DNA of 30,404 nt from Saprospiraceae bacterium UBA7328 (GTDB lineage: Bacteria; Bacteroidota; Bacteroidia; Chitinophagales; Saprospiraceae). The position numbers and the translations under genes are program-made. Position 1 is the stretch's first letter, and each line of letters begins with the position of its first letter. The stretch lies in the NCBI GenBank assembly GCA_002471345.1, contig DKPS01000093.1, positions 1 through 30,404 of the forward strand. Reading direction: 5' to 3'. The notes below the pieces were generated by a model. The model worked only from the letters and a program-made list of their open reading frames with translations. It made no database searches and was not told where the DNA came from. Shown here one piece after another: positions 1 through 9,031 of this stretch.

Positions 1-38
1 AACACAGCTAAGTACAAAATGTCTGGTTTGCTTAATTG

Positions 39-1499
39 TCAAGTGCTTATATAATTGCTCTGAATGATCTCTTTGAGATAGAAATATCTCAATTCTACTT
101 GTTTTTGTGCTTCTTCTTCAAATTTCCTCCAGACATCTTCCTTTAAGTTTATTTCTTTGATTAGCCATTTATATAGACTATTCTTATCCCAATGCTGACG
201 ATACCCAGATACTTGAAAAGATGGTGTAAAGAGACCTTCTTTGTACATATTTAATGAGACTGTTTCCAGTTCATCATTCACAAATAGGACAGAACCTCCG
301 TGAAAAGGCATAGTCTGAGTTGTATCAACAACCCAACCTCCGCTATTATATACCTGCACTGAATTTTCATAGCCTTGAAAGGTCATATCCTGCTCAAAAG
401 GTTTGTGAGTATGGCCAAACAAGAAACTTACATGTTTTGGAATGATATTGTGCAATTCAGCATTGAGTTGATTCCTGACAAAAATTTCCAAATATTTTTT
501 TAATCCCTGTAGGCTTCCCGTTGTAAGGATTCCATCTTGGCTTCTTTCATTTTTTGCCATATTCCCAATTGTAGCAGCCATGACATCTTTCATCACATTA
601 CATTCTATCCATCGTTTTACAAATCCTTGAATATTTTTTGAATAAGAATTCACAAAACTATTCATCATCCATTGTACTTGTTTCGGACTTTGGATTTTAT
701 CATATCCTAAAGTAATATCAGATCCTACGATTCCAGACCGTCCTAATACGGACCATGCAAAATCTATCCATGCAAAATTGTCCGCTTCTAAGTCAGCTAG
801 CCATGAAGGAGGAATTCTATCAGTAAATATCATTTTGTCAATAGTAGACATCAATGAATACATCGATTCGATATAATGACCATGACTCATAATCATGCAC
901 CTGTTTTTTTTCTTGTTTTGAATTGCATAACAAGGATAAACAGTACTAACTTTTGTATTTTTTAAATATCTATATCCTTTTAGATGACTATAACTATGTA
1001 TCAATGTTGTCAGAATTTTAGATGGAATCTGTTTTGGATTAAACATTGGAGTAACATGGATAGGGGCATCAATAAAATTTCCAGGTACTGTCTTTTTTAA
1101 CCTTTCTAAAAAATAGTTATATCTAGATGTTTCCCATAGGTGATGGTCATGATTTCCAGGAATAAGGATTATTTCTGAATCAAATAACTGATTATTAGGT
1201 GGGTTTTGATCATTACATTGTTTCGGCATTATCAGCTCAATAAATCTCTGAAATGCCATAGCAGATTGATTGGTTGTTGTCATTGATAGTTCAAGTATAT
1301 CTCCATTGAGAATCAACTTAGGTTTTTGTTTTCCTTTGTTTTTTTCAAGAACCTTTTTGATACAACTGACCAGAGCCTTTAGTACTGGTCCCGCTTCAGA
1401 ATTGTCAGTTTCATAACTATTATTTTTTAAGTTGGTAAGAATACTATTTTCGGCCCCCAAATGAAGATCCGAGATTATGACATATTTTATTTCACTCAT
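39..1499 (-). CDS. Calcineurin-like metallophosphoesterase
   Basis: A 486-residue protein with the ordered signature of the dinuclear-metal phosphoesterase fold: DLH at 11-13, NGD at 65-67, GNHDH at 115-119, SHGH at 205-208 and GHTH at 362-365. All metal-binding motifs are present, so it should be an active hydrolase of a phosphomonoester or phosphodiester. The substrate cannot be read from the sequence. It is larger than UDP-diacylglucosamine hydrolases (about 240 residues); the extra length lies mainly in a 150-residue insert between SHGH and GHTH. No signal peptide or membrane segment is seen, so it is probably cytoplasmic. Its ATG lies 9 nt after the stop of the GMC/hydrolase gene, so the two are almost certainly co-transcribed. 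The DNA downstream of its stop (1-38) shows no terminator. Confidence 0.88.
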   Translation of the reverse strand: MSEIKYVIISDLHLGAENSILTNLKNNSYETDNSEAGPVLKALVSCIKKVLEKNKGKQKPKLILNGDILELSMTTTNQSAMAFQRFIELIMPKQCNDQNPPNNQLFDSEIILIPGNHDHHLWETSRYNYFLERLKKTVPGNFIDAPIHVTPMFNPKQIPSKILTTLIHSYSHLKGYRYLKNTKVSTVYPCYAIQNKKKNRCMIMSHGHYIESMYSLMSTIDKMIFTDRIPPSWLADLEADNFAWIDFAWSVLGRSGIVGSDITLGYDKIQSPKQVQWMMNSFVNSYSKNIQGFVKRWIECNVMKDVMAATIGNMAKNERSQDGILTTGSLQGLKKYLEIFVRNQLNAELHNIIPKHVSFLFGHTHKPFEQDMTFQGYENSVQVYNSGGWVVDTTQTMPFHGGSVLFVNDELETVSLNMYKEGLFTPSFQVSGYRQHWDKNSLYKWLIKEINLKEDVWRKFEEEAQKQVELRYFYLKEIIQSNYIST

Positions 1500-1508
1500 A
1501 ATAGATTT

Positions 1509-4500
1509 TCATTTGTTATTTAACTCTTCAAATTGAGCAACTATCTGTGGGTAAATATCCTTATAGGCATTCTTCCCATACATACAATCATTATGGCCAT
1601 AGCCGTCAATAACGAAACGTCTGTAATTTTTATCACCAAAAAGAGCGACCAATCGATCATATGTGATCTTCGTGCTTTCAGGAAGGAATAATTTGTTTTC
1701 CGCTCCATGAATAAAAGTAATGGGCAGATTAAGATTATCAAAATGAGGCATGTATTCATTGCATCCTTTATGATCTACTAAATGTCCATTGCGCATCATC
1801 TTTCCCAACTGTTCGTAGCTATGAATGTTAGCTTCTTTAAACATTATCACTTGATCTTCATGAAGTGCTTCATTTAAATTAGAATGCTCGTAAAGAGGAC
1901 CGAACATAAAGGTTAATCTATGACAAGTGGGACTAGTACAGACCCCCGCAAGAGGTTCTACATAGGGTTTTAGTAAGCGATCAAAGAGTTTACTCAACCA
2001 ACTAGAATACCTATCAATGTAGGCAGTCAAAGTTTTTATCCCAAGGGCATTCATGATTTCTCCTGATCGTAGTTTATATTTCCATCGCATAGGTGGATAA
2101 ATGATAAAATCCGCCGCAATTTGTGCAGAAACTACTGACCGAATCCCTTTAAGTCCATTTATAAGAGACATGAACATTGTTATAGAACCTACACAATGTA
2201 CTAGAACATCAATTTCATCAACTTTAGCAGCTTTTTTTATCACATCGACGGCTGCAGGATGATCATATTTAGCAATTACATCTAGTGACCATTCTTCACT
2301 AGCACTAGGAAGTAAATTGCTTAATCTATAATCAAAAAGCCAAACATCGTAACCTTTTTCAAATAAGTACTCTGCTAAATTAATGTCTATACTGTCTATA
2401 GAAAATGTCAATCTATTACCACTGAATCCATGCACCATCATTACTGGTCCCTTTTCTCCACCTTTGTATCGAGTAAGTAACAAATCCACACCGTCTTCTG
2501 TCCTAAACGGGTGGAATTCAGGCTTACATAGCCGAAGCTCTCTATTTGCGATTCGTTTCTTTTTTGGATCAAAATATTTATCGGGTATAAAAACACCTGC
2601 ATATTCAACTAAAAGGCTTTTAGCAAAATATTTAGCGAACAACCAAATTGCTCCCAATTTTGCTAGAAAGGAAGTTGCATTTACTGCATGCATGGTTATC
2701 AATTGTTGTAAAAAATCTCCAACTTTAAGGTGCATGATTCCTTTTCCTATTACCGGGTCATTTTCACATTTACCTTTGTGTAAAGTGATGTAGAGAGTAG
2801 AGGAATCATGCCACATACAAAAAATAGATCGGCGTTTAAGAATTTTGTTACCTACCAGATAATATTGTTCTCCTGCTTCTGAGACTAAAAGCATTCGATA
2901 CTTCATCAGTTTTGTTCCTACATTATCAAGATCATCAATAAATAGATTAAATTTTCTCTCTACAGCTGATAGTGGTTTATCAGAGAGGCCAGGAGCAATC
3001 ACACTACCTACCAAATGGGCAAGATGATTTGAATCGTCCACCATTTTCTTGACGTTATCGGTGCGAATGGTAACAATAAACTCTATTGAATTACTGTATT
3101 CTTTTCCATTGTCATAGGCAAGATCAAAATCATCTGATCCAACATCAAAGGAAAAATAACCAGCCATTTTTTCAGTAAATTCTATGCCAACTGTTTGTGG
3201 AGTGTTAGGTCGTCTTTTATGTTGTTTTAACTCATATTTTATATTCCAATTATGATCCTTAGCAATTAGGGCCGCACATCGCTCAGAAAGTGCTGAGATC
3301 GTCCATAATGGATTCACACCAAGGGCTCGAGGAATTACAGAGCCATCTGTTACATATAGGTTTTTATAAACCGTAGTTTTTCTTTTATCATCATAGACTT
3401 GTCCTCTTTGATTTACAACCCCTTGATCTCTGGATTCTCCCAATATGCAACCTCCCATAGGATGTACGGTGATTAGGTCCACTTTCAAAAGTTTTGACCA
3501 CATAGGATTTTTTACATAAATACCATTTAGAGCCTTGGTAGCTCTTTTGAGATAAGCATCTATTCTTTCAAAGATGGGCTGTCTTCCTGCTCCAGGATAG
3601 TCAATATTAAGTCTGTTGTTCACAAGCTCAAGATGACCACTACTTTTATCATGGCCTATGACGAGGTAGGTCTGTGTATTTTTGATTGCTCCAGTGTGTG
3701 GCCCCAAAAAGATACTTACTATTTCCCTCCACCATCTTAAAAGCCTTTTGATCCAATTGTCATTTTTCACTTCGTCTACTCCTACCAATGCTGCAGATGC
3801 ACCTAATAATTCAGGTAATACTCCACCACCGCCGCCAGGAATAACACAGTCCTCTATAATTATTCCTTCATTTACATCCTCAGTATCTCTAATGTCTATA
3901 ATACTAGTTATGCAAGGCCCTGCCGTGTGTGGAGGCTTTTTCGGTTTGTGAGAACCATATCCGACACCATTAATCTCATGATCACTATTAAATGCAAAGC
4001 CAAGAGCATCTCCATTCCCAGAAAAAAAATGACCGATCTTAGATGAAATAGAAAGCCCTTTCTCTCTAGACCTCAAAAGTATCTCAGTGGAGCCTAACGT
4101 GCCTGCTGAAAGAATTACAAAATCAGCTTGTATGAAAGACCCAGATGAGTGAAATAATTGAGCATCAGATCCTGTCACTTCAAAATGTACTAACCATTTT
4201 TTGTCCTTTTTTTCGAGATATTTGACTGATGCTTGTGTAAATATTTGCGCTCCGTGATTAATGGCATCAGGGAGATAATTCATCAGTAATGTATTCTTCG
4301 CTAGGTTATTACACCCTGAGCAGCAATCTCCGCACATATTGCAGGGTTTCTGATCTATTCCAAACACATTAGTGCCGTCAATATCAAAATTGACATTAAT
4401 ATTTGTTCTATAAAATTTTTTATTCGTCGCTTCTGCTGAGGTATGAAGACCGTCAATTTTGTCCAAGTTAATATCATTAGGCAATTTCGATGGTCTCAGC

Positions 4501-4937
4501 ATTTTTTCAGCTAGTTCATAGCCCTTGTTAAGCAAACTCTTTGGATCTTTCCACTCTTTTCGTAACTCTTTTGGCCATGCCTGATCATCAAAAACACGTG
4601 AATCGGGTTTGATGGAAACATTAGCATTTATTAATGAAGTGCCACCCAGGCCACATCCGACTAAAACACTCATTCCTTTGTGTAAATAGTAATCAAACAT
4701 TGCATTTGAGTCGCCGAAGTCTTCGTGTTCTGTATGTGCCTGGGAGCTTTCGATAATTTCAGGCATTGTATAAGGATACTGACCTGGAGAAATTTCATTG
4801 CCTCGTTCAAGAATGCATACTTCCCTTCCTGCTCTTGAAAGACGAGATGCCGTTATTGATCCACCATATCCCGATCCAATTACAACGATTTCATAGGATT
4901 CCTTAATGTTTTCTACGGACGAAGATAGCTTTTGCAT
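1509..4937 (-). CDS. Cholesterol-oxidase-type GMC oxidoreductase fused to alpha/beta hydrolase
   Basis: A 1142-residue three-part enzyme. Residues 15-560 are a GMC flavoprotein: the FAD-binding GSGYGG is at 21-26 with the ERG strand end at 44-46, the C-terminal signature HPMGGC at 492-497 gives the catalytic His492, and NP at 542-543 supplies the partner Asn. A cysteine motif C-x2-C-x2-C-x3-C (199, 202, 205, 209, plus Cys206) matches the ChoD-like cholesterol oxidase subgroup. Residues about 580-770 are a beta-rich linker. Residues about 805-1140 are an alpha/beta hydrolase with oxyanion motif HGFSG (836-840), nucleophile elbow HCVGS (914-918) and His1115. The nucleophile position is Cys915, not serine. 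By family analogy it oxidises a sterol- or lipid-like alcohol, while the hydrolase half may act on an ester; substrates are inferred only. It is the first gene of an operon with the phosphoesterase. Confidence 0.87.
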   Translation of the reverse strand: MQKLSSSVENIKESYEIVVIGSGYGGSITASRLSRAGREVCILERGNEISPGQYPYTMPEIIESSQAHTEHEDFGDSNAMFDYYLHKGMSVLVGCGLGGTSLINANVSIKPDSRVFDDQAWPKELRKEWKDPKSLLNKGYELAEKMLRPSKLPNDINLDKIDGLHTSAEATNKKFYRTNINVNFDIDGTNVFGIDQKPCNMCGDCCSGCNNLAKNTLLMNYLPDAINHGAQIFTQASVKYLEKKDKKWLVHFEVTGSDAQLFHSSGSFIQADFVILSAGTLGSTEILLRSREKGLSISSKIGHFFSGNGDALGFAFNSDHEINGVGYGSHKPKKPPHTAGPCITSIIDIRDTEDVNEGIIIEDCVIPGGGGGVLPELLGASAALVGVDEVKNDNWIKRLLRWWREIVSIFLGPHTGAIKNTQTYLVIGHDKSSGHLELVNNRLNIDYPGAGRQPIFERIDAYLKRATKALNGIYVKNPMWSKLLKVDLITVHPMGGCILGESRDQGVVNQRGQVYDDKRKTTVYKNLYVTDGSVIPRALGVNPLWTISALSERCAALIAKDHNWNIKYELKQHKRRPNTPQTVGIEFTEKMAGYFSFDVGSDDFDLAYDNGKEYSNSIEFIVTIRTDNVKKMVDDSNHLAHLVGSVIAPGLSDKPLSAVERKFNLFIDDLDNVGTKLMKYRMLLVSEAGEQYYLVGNKILKRRSIFCMWHDSSTLYITLHKGKCENDPVIGKGIMHLKVGDFLQQLITMHAVNATSFLAKLGAIWLFAKYFAKSLLVEYAGVFIPDKYFDPKKKRIANRELRLCKPEFHPFRTEDGVDLLLTRYKGGEKGPVMMVHGFSGNRLTFSIDSIDINLAEYLFEKGYDVWLFDYRLSNLLPSASEEWSLDVIAKYDHPAAVDVIKKAAKVDEIDVLVHCVGSITMFMSLINGLKGIRSVVSAQIAADFIIYPPMRWKYKLRSGEIMNALGIKTLTAYIDRYSSWLSKLFDRLLKPYVEPLAGVCTSPTCHRLTFMFGPLYEHSNLNEALHEDQVIMFKEANIHSYEQLGKMMRNGHLVDHKGCNEYMPHFDNLNLPITFIHGAENKLFLPESTKITYDRLVALFGDKNYRRFVIDGYGHNDCMYGKNAYKDIYPQIVAQFEELNNK

Positions 4938-4945
4938 TCTGAGGC

Positions 4946-4973
4946 CTTTGAAGGGGATTCAAAGCATTCAAAG
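4946..4973. repeat. Inverted/direct heptamer cluster before GMC gene start
   Basis: CTTTGAA (4946-4952) and TTCAAAG (4958-4964) form a 7-bp inverted repeat with a 5-nt GGGGA loop. A further TTCAAAG at 4967-4973 repeats the right arm at a 9-nt step. The cluster lies 9 to 36 nt upstream of the GMC ATG, inside the likely mRNA leader, where a hairpin or bound protein could affect translation or transcription. The function is inference. Confidence 0.4.
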
Positions 4974-5009
4974 AATTTCGTCATTGACTTTTGAGGGTCG
5001 AGTGATGAG

Positions 5010-5017
5010 CAAATTTA
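5010..5017 (-). promoter_or_regulatory. Candidate Bacteroidota -7 element for GMC operon
   Basis: On the minus strand these bases read TAAATTTG, an exact fit to the Bacteroidota -7 consensus TAnnTTTG, about 70 nt upstream of the GMC start. TTG elements occur 15 and 23 nt further upstream rather than at the ideal 19-21 nt, so the -33 part is imperfect. Confidence 0.4.
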
Positions 5018-5215
5018 ATGTTTTAATATTAACAATATAGCAATTATTAGTTGCAATTTTGTAATTATTACGAAACAATATTAAGATGATGTCTTCATTT
5101 GTTTTTGCAAATTCTCTTCATCTTAAAGCCTCATATCTATGGTTATCATTTGATTCTGTTCAAAAGATTAATTGTTTATTGTTATTCTGCTGCTCCAAAA
5201 CTACCTTAGCCTTAC

Positions 5216-6697
5216 ATGACAAGAAATAATCATCTGGTAAGAAGATTGGGAATAATTGGACTAACCGCCACAGGTATCTGTTCTATGCTCGGAGCATCCA
5301 TAAATGTGGTCCCTTTCATGATACAACGTAATGTGGAAGGAATTGGGCCTTATGTGCTTCCTGCATTTTTATTTGCTGCAATTCCTGCCATATTTGCTGC
5401 ATTTGCCTATAGTATTTTGGCTTCGGCAATGCCTCGAGCTGGAGGAAGTTATATTTATGCCAGCAGAGGATTAAATCCTTATTTAGGATTTATTGCGAGT
5501 TTCTCTCAATGGTTTGGTTTATCCATTGTAATAGGTGTGATAGCATACATTATTGTTCCTTTTATAAGAGATGTGGCTTTAGGGATGGAATGGAACGATA
5601 TGGCGAAGTCTTTAGAAATGGGAATAGTTAGAGTACCTCTTGCTTTGTTACTAGTCTGGACTTTTGTATATGTCAATATACGTGGAGCAAAATCTTATGA
5701 AAGGACTTTGATCCCGCTCATGTTTTTGATGTTTGGACTTGGTTTTATAGTGATAATTTCTGGATTTGTTTATGATCATTCAGATTTTTCTCAAGCACTT
5801 GTGGGTTTAGAAATCAGATCAATACCTCAGAACGCAAATGCCGATTTTAGTTGGGTGACTTTTTTTTCTGCCTCTGCATTGCTGTTCTCGAGCTTTATTG
5901 GCTTTGATTCTATAGCACAAGCAGGAGGTGAAGCTAAGAATCCATCTAAATCATTGCCTTTAGCCATTTTCTTAGCAATTAGTATTGTAGGCTCCTTTTA
6001 CTTCCTGTTTACTGCAGCAGTATATCATACAGTTCCATGGTCCTTTATTGCTGAAGAGGCGATGAACAAAGATATTTCTGCACCTGGGCTTTTAAGTTAT
6101 TTACTACCGACGGGTTTAGGTGTAGCTATACTTTTAGGGGCAGCTATCGCATTGATTAATGACCTGCCTGCTATGCTTTTATCCGTATCTCGGTTGATGT
6201 TTGCTTGGGCAGAGGATGGAGTGTTCCCAAAGGTTGTGGCTGATGTAAATTCAAGATTCCATACACCTCATATTGCACTGGTTGGAAGTGGTATTATTGC
6301 CAGTCTTGGAGTTTTGGGTAGCCATTTTGCAGGTGACTTCTTCTTAGGTATTGATATAATGGTCACCTCTATGATGATCAATTTTTTATTGATGTGTATA
6401 ACATTGATTGCTTTGCCTCAAGTTAACCCAAAGCTTTCGAAGGAAATACAGGTTTTTAAAAATAAAGGCTTTCAAAAAGTTATAGGCTGGGGAGGTTCAT
6501 TAATTCTCATTTTCTTTTTAATCATTCATTTGTATAAGGATATGAATAGTGAGGTAGAAGCTTGGTATTTTCACTCTACCTGGATATGGGGTATTGTTAT
6601 GATATTGGGTAGTCTACTATATTTTTATCAAATCATCTCCTTGAAAAAACAAGGTATCAATATTAAAAAGTTATTTAGTGAACTTCCTAGTGAATAA
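5216..6697 (+). CDS. APC-superfamily amino-acid permease
   Basis: A 493-residue inner-membrane protein with about 12 hydrophobic segments, the expected length and topology for an amino acid/polyamine/organocation transporter. Segment 1 carries the glycine-rich start ATGICSMLGASINVVPF (18-34). The conserved loop PRAGGSYIYASRGLNPYLGF follows segment 2 (73-92), GGEAKNP (237-243) follows segment 6, and SRLMFAWAEDG (325-335) follows segment 8. All are typical of APC permeases. The substrate cannot be deduced. The ATG lacks a clear Shine-Dalgarno sequence, common in this phylum. The gene ends 6 nt before the aldo/keto reductase-RidA fusion, so the pair probably imports and modifies the same nitrogenous compound; that link is inference from operon structure. 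It is transcribed divergently from the GMC operon. Confidence 0.88.
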   Translation: MTRNNHLVRRLGIIGLTATGICSMLGASINVVPFMIQRNVEGIGPYVLPAFLFAAIPAIFAAFAYSILASAMPRAGGSYIYASRGLNPYLGFIASFSQWFGLSIVIGVIAYIIVPFIRDVALGMEWNDMAKSLEMGIVRVPLALLLVWTFVYVNIRGAKSYERTLIPLMFLMFGLGFIVIISGFVYDHSDFSQALVGLEIRSIPQNANADFSWVTFFSASALLFSSFIGFDSIAQAGGEAKNPSKSLPLAIFLAISIVGSFYFLFTAAVYHTVPWSFIAEEAMNKDISAPGLLSYLLPTGLGVAILLGAAIALINDLPAMLLSVSRLMFAWAEDGVFPKVVADVNSRFHTPHIALVGSGIIASLGVLGSHFAGDFFLGIDIMVTSMMINFLLMCITLIALPQVNPKLSKEIQVFKNKGFQKVIGWGGSLILIFFLIIHLYKDMNSEVEAWYFHSTWIWGIVMILGSLLYFYQIISLKKQGINIKKLFSELPSE

Positions 6698-6703
6698 TCA
6701 TCA

Positions 6704-8158
6704 ATGGTAGAATATTACGATTTATCTGATAATCTTAGAATATCTCGTGTCTTGACAGGTTTGTGGCAGATAGCGGATTTAGAGAGAGAAGGGACACTTG
6801 ATCCTAAGGCAACCGCTCAGTTCATGAATCCATATGTAGAAGCTGGCTTTACATCTTTTGATATGGCTGATCATTATGGATCAGCAGAAATTATCTCTGG
6901 TACATTTAGATCAAAGGATCCTCTTGGGAAACAAGTACAATTATTCACTAAATGGGTGCCTACTCCCAGAATAACGTCAAAAGAACAAGTTAAAGAGGCA
7001 GTATATAGGTCATTAGAAAGAATGAAAATGGATCAATTGGATCTCTTACAATATCATGCCTGGAACTATTGTGATCCAGAGTGGCTGGATACAATGTTCT
7101 GGCTGCAAGAATTAAAGAATGAAGGGCTTATCGCCAATATTGGAGTCACAAATTTTGATGCCACTCATCTTCAAATTGCTGTGGCCAGTGGTATTGATAT
7201 AATAAGCAATCAACTAAGCTATTCTCTTATCGATCAAAGAGCAAAAGGAAGAATGTCTCAGGTATGTGAAGAGTATGGCGTAAGGATATTGGCTTTTGGA
7301 ACATTAGCAGGTGGTTTTCTAAGTGAAAGATGGCTTGGGACATCTGAACCTGATCAAAGTGAGTTGACCACCTGGTCACAGATGAAATACAAACGATTCA
7401 TTGATGAAGCAGGAGGATGGAATCCATTTCAAAATCTACTTAAAGTATTAAATGAAATAGCCATAAAACACAATTCCTCAATTGCCAATATATCAAGTCG
7501 ATATATGCTTGACCAGCCCCTTGTAGCAGGAATTATTCTTGGTGCTCGATTAGGAAAAAGTGAGCATATTCAGGAGAACCTCAACATTTTCAAGATCAAA
7601 CTAAGTGATGAGGAGAAACAGGCCATAAGAGAAACTAAAGGTACTTTAAAACCGATTCCAGGAGGTTGTGGTGATGAATATCGGAAACCACCCTTCTTGA
7701 CTGCATCAGGAGATCTGAGTCATCATATTGATACTCTCCCACCAGTATATATACCTGAAAAGAAACAAGGCAAACTAAAAATCGATTCAGGAACTGTATG
7801 GGAAGAATTAGCTGGCTTCTCCCGGGCTGTAAAAAGTGGTGATCGTATTTTAGTATCTGGAACTACAGCCACTCATGGTGATCGACTTGTTGGTGGTGAC
7901 GATCCTGGAGCACAGACACATTTTATCATAGATAAGATTCAAGCTTCTATAGAGTCTCTTGGTGGGTCTTTAGAAGATGTAGATAGAACTCGCATTTATA
8001 TCCATGATATCAATGACTGGGAAGCTGTATCTAGAGCTCATGGAGAAAGATTCAAGGATATCCGTCCTGCTAATACATTAGTGCAAGCTGGAATTATTGG
8101 AGAAGGTTATAAAGTGGAAATGGAAGCAGAAGCGAGGGAGAAGAATAAACTTATCTGA
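6704..8158 (+). CDS. Aldo/keto reductase fused to a RidA-like domain
   Basis: A 484-residue fusion. Residues 10-310 are an aldo/keto reductase TIM barrel with the full catalytic tetrad Asp53, Tyr58, Lys83 and His118 (motifs FDMADHYG, FTKW, LLQYH) and the NAD(P)-binding stretch LGARLGKSEHIQENL (279-293). Residues about 358-480 form a YjgF/RidA domain, recognisable from RTRIYIHDINDWEAVSRAHG (428-447) and RPANTLVQAG (454-463). In active RidA proteins the motif is PAR with a catalytic arginine; here it is PAN, with Asn457 at that position, so imine/enamine deamination may be lost or altered. The reductase half should reduce a carbonyl, or oxidise an alcohol, using NAD(P)H. The tight coupling to the upstream permease suggests catabolism of an imported amino compound, which is inference. 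Confidence 0.87.
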   Translation: MVEYYDLSDNLRISRVLTGLWQIADLEREGTLDPKATAQFMNPYVEAGFTSFDMADHYGSAEIISGTFRSKDPLGKQVQLFTKWVPTPRITSKEQVKEAVYRSLERMKMDQLDLLQYHAWNYCDPEWLDTMFWLQELKNEGLIANIGVTNFDATHLQIAVASGIDIISNQLSYSLIDQRAKGRMSQVCEEYGVRILAFGTLAGGFLSERWLGTSEPDQSELTTWSQMKYKRFIDEAGGWNPFQNLLKVLNEIAIKHNSSIANISSRYMLDQPLVAGIILGARLGKSEHIQENLNIFKIKLSDEEKQAIRETKGTLKPIPGGCGDEYRKPPFLTASGDLSHHIDTLPPVYIPEKKQGKLKIDSGTVWEELAGFSRAVKSGDRILVSGTTATHGDRLVGGDDPGAQTHFIIDKIQASIESLGGSLEDVDRTRIYIHDINDWEAVSRAHGERFKDIRPANTLVQAGIIGEGYKVEMEAEAREKNKLI

Positions 8159-8293
8159 TTTTTTTAAATAAAACAAAAGAAGGGTCGAACAGTAATTCCT
8201 AATGAACTTCTCTAGTTCCATCTCAGCTATTCTATTGTTCTAATTTGAATAATTGGGTCGTACCCCTATTAAAAAATGGAAAAATTACGCGTT

Positions 8294-8323
8294 TTGACAA
8301 GCACTTTTCATTTTTGGTATTAA
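8294..8323 (+). promoter_or_regulatory. Candidate promoter of ECF sigma operon
   Basis: TTGACA (8294-8299) is followed after 18 nt by TATTAA (8318-8323), about 55 nt before the sigma-factor ATG. The -35/-33 half is strong, but the -10/-7 half fits the Bacteroidota consensus TAnnTTTG poorly. Nearby, GGGT-cgt-ACCC (8255-8265) is a short palindrome that could be an operator. No other promoter-like sequence stands out in the 219-nt gap. Confidence 0.35.
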
Positions 8324-8377
8324 ATGTGATAGTAGATAGGGGTTATTACATAATATTATTGCAACACGTTTCTCTGA

Positions 8378-8920
8378 ATGGAACAAAAGGAACTTGACAT
8401 ACTTAAGGGACTTAATAATAGTGACGAAAGAGTTATTCGCATACTCTTTGATGACTACTATGAGTATTTGTGTAAGTCCATCTATAGAGTGGTCCCTGAT
8501 GCCAGTGTAGCTGAGGATATTGTGCAAGAAGTATTCATGGAGCTATGGAAAAAGAGAGAAAGTATCCAGATTACTACTTCGATTAAGGCCTATTTGCGCC
8601 GATCTGCTCTAAATAGGGCACTTAACTATCTCAGAAAGAATAAAGTTAGATTTGAAGAGGAAGATCAAATTCCTGATTTAGGAAGCCAGGATGCTGGTGG
8701 GCAGACCAATATGGAAGTCATGGAGCTTAAAGATAGAATCCATTCCATTATTGATGATTTGCCAGAGCGATGTAGATTGATCTTTGGAATGAGTCGGTTT
8801 GAAGAGATGAGTTACAAAGAAATTGCTGCGGCATTAGATATCTCTGCAAAAACAGTGGAAAATCAGATGTCAAAAGCCTTGAAAATTTTAAGGGTTCGTT
8901 TAGAACCTTACATGACTTGA
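8378..8920 (+). CDS. ECF RNA polymerase sigma factor (Bacteroidota type)
   Basis: A 180-residue sigma-70 family protein with only regions 2 and 4, typical of extracytoplasmic-function sigma factors. Region 2 spans about 20-90; the VAEDIVQEVFMELWKKR stretch (44-60) is the conserved core-binding helix. Region 4 spans about 115-175, with LPERCRLIFGMSRFEEMSYKEIA leading into the helix-turn-helix AALDISAKTVENQMSKALKIL (151-171). It should direct polymerase to a small regulon, probably including the TonB receptor downstream. The fecR-like gene follows after 111 nt in the same direction, the usual arrangement of cell-surface-signalling loci where the anti-sigma protein holds this factor at the membrane. 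The particular signal is unknown. Confidence 0.93.
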   Translation: MEQKELDILKGLNNSDERVIRILFDDYYEYLCKSIYRVVPDASVAEDIVQEVFMELWKKRESIQITTSIKAYLRRSALNRALNYLRKNKVRFEEEDQIPDLGSQDAGGQTNMEVMELKDRIHSIIDDLPERCRLIFGMSRFEEMSYKEIAAALDISAKTVENQMSKALKILRVRLEPYMT

Positions 8921-9031
8921 AAACTTTTTTGAAAAAAATATAAATAGAGTAGGGGGAGGTCGAAGAATTAGTGTCTAGTAGATGTAAGTTAAAATTATTA
9001 CCCTTATTTATTATTATTTAATGCACCCAAT

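Noticed and set aside
2383..2793. 136-codon plus-strand frame inside the GMC/hydrolase gene
   Set aside because: It is antisense to the conserved linker/hydrolase region, and no motif supports it.
8285..8527. 80-codon minus-strand frame overlapping the sigma-factor start
   Set aside because: It lies over the sigma promoter and coding region, has no recognisable motif, and the plus-strand frame is a clear sigma factor.
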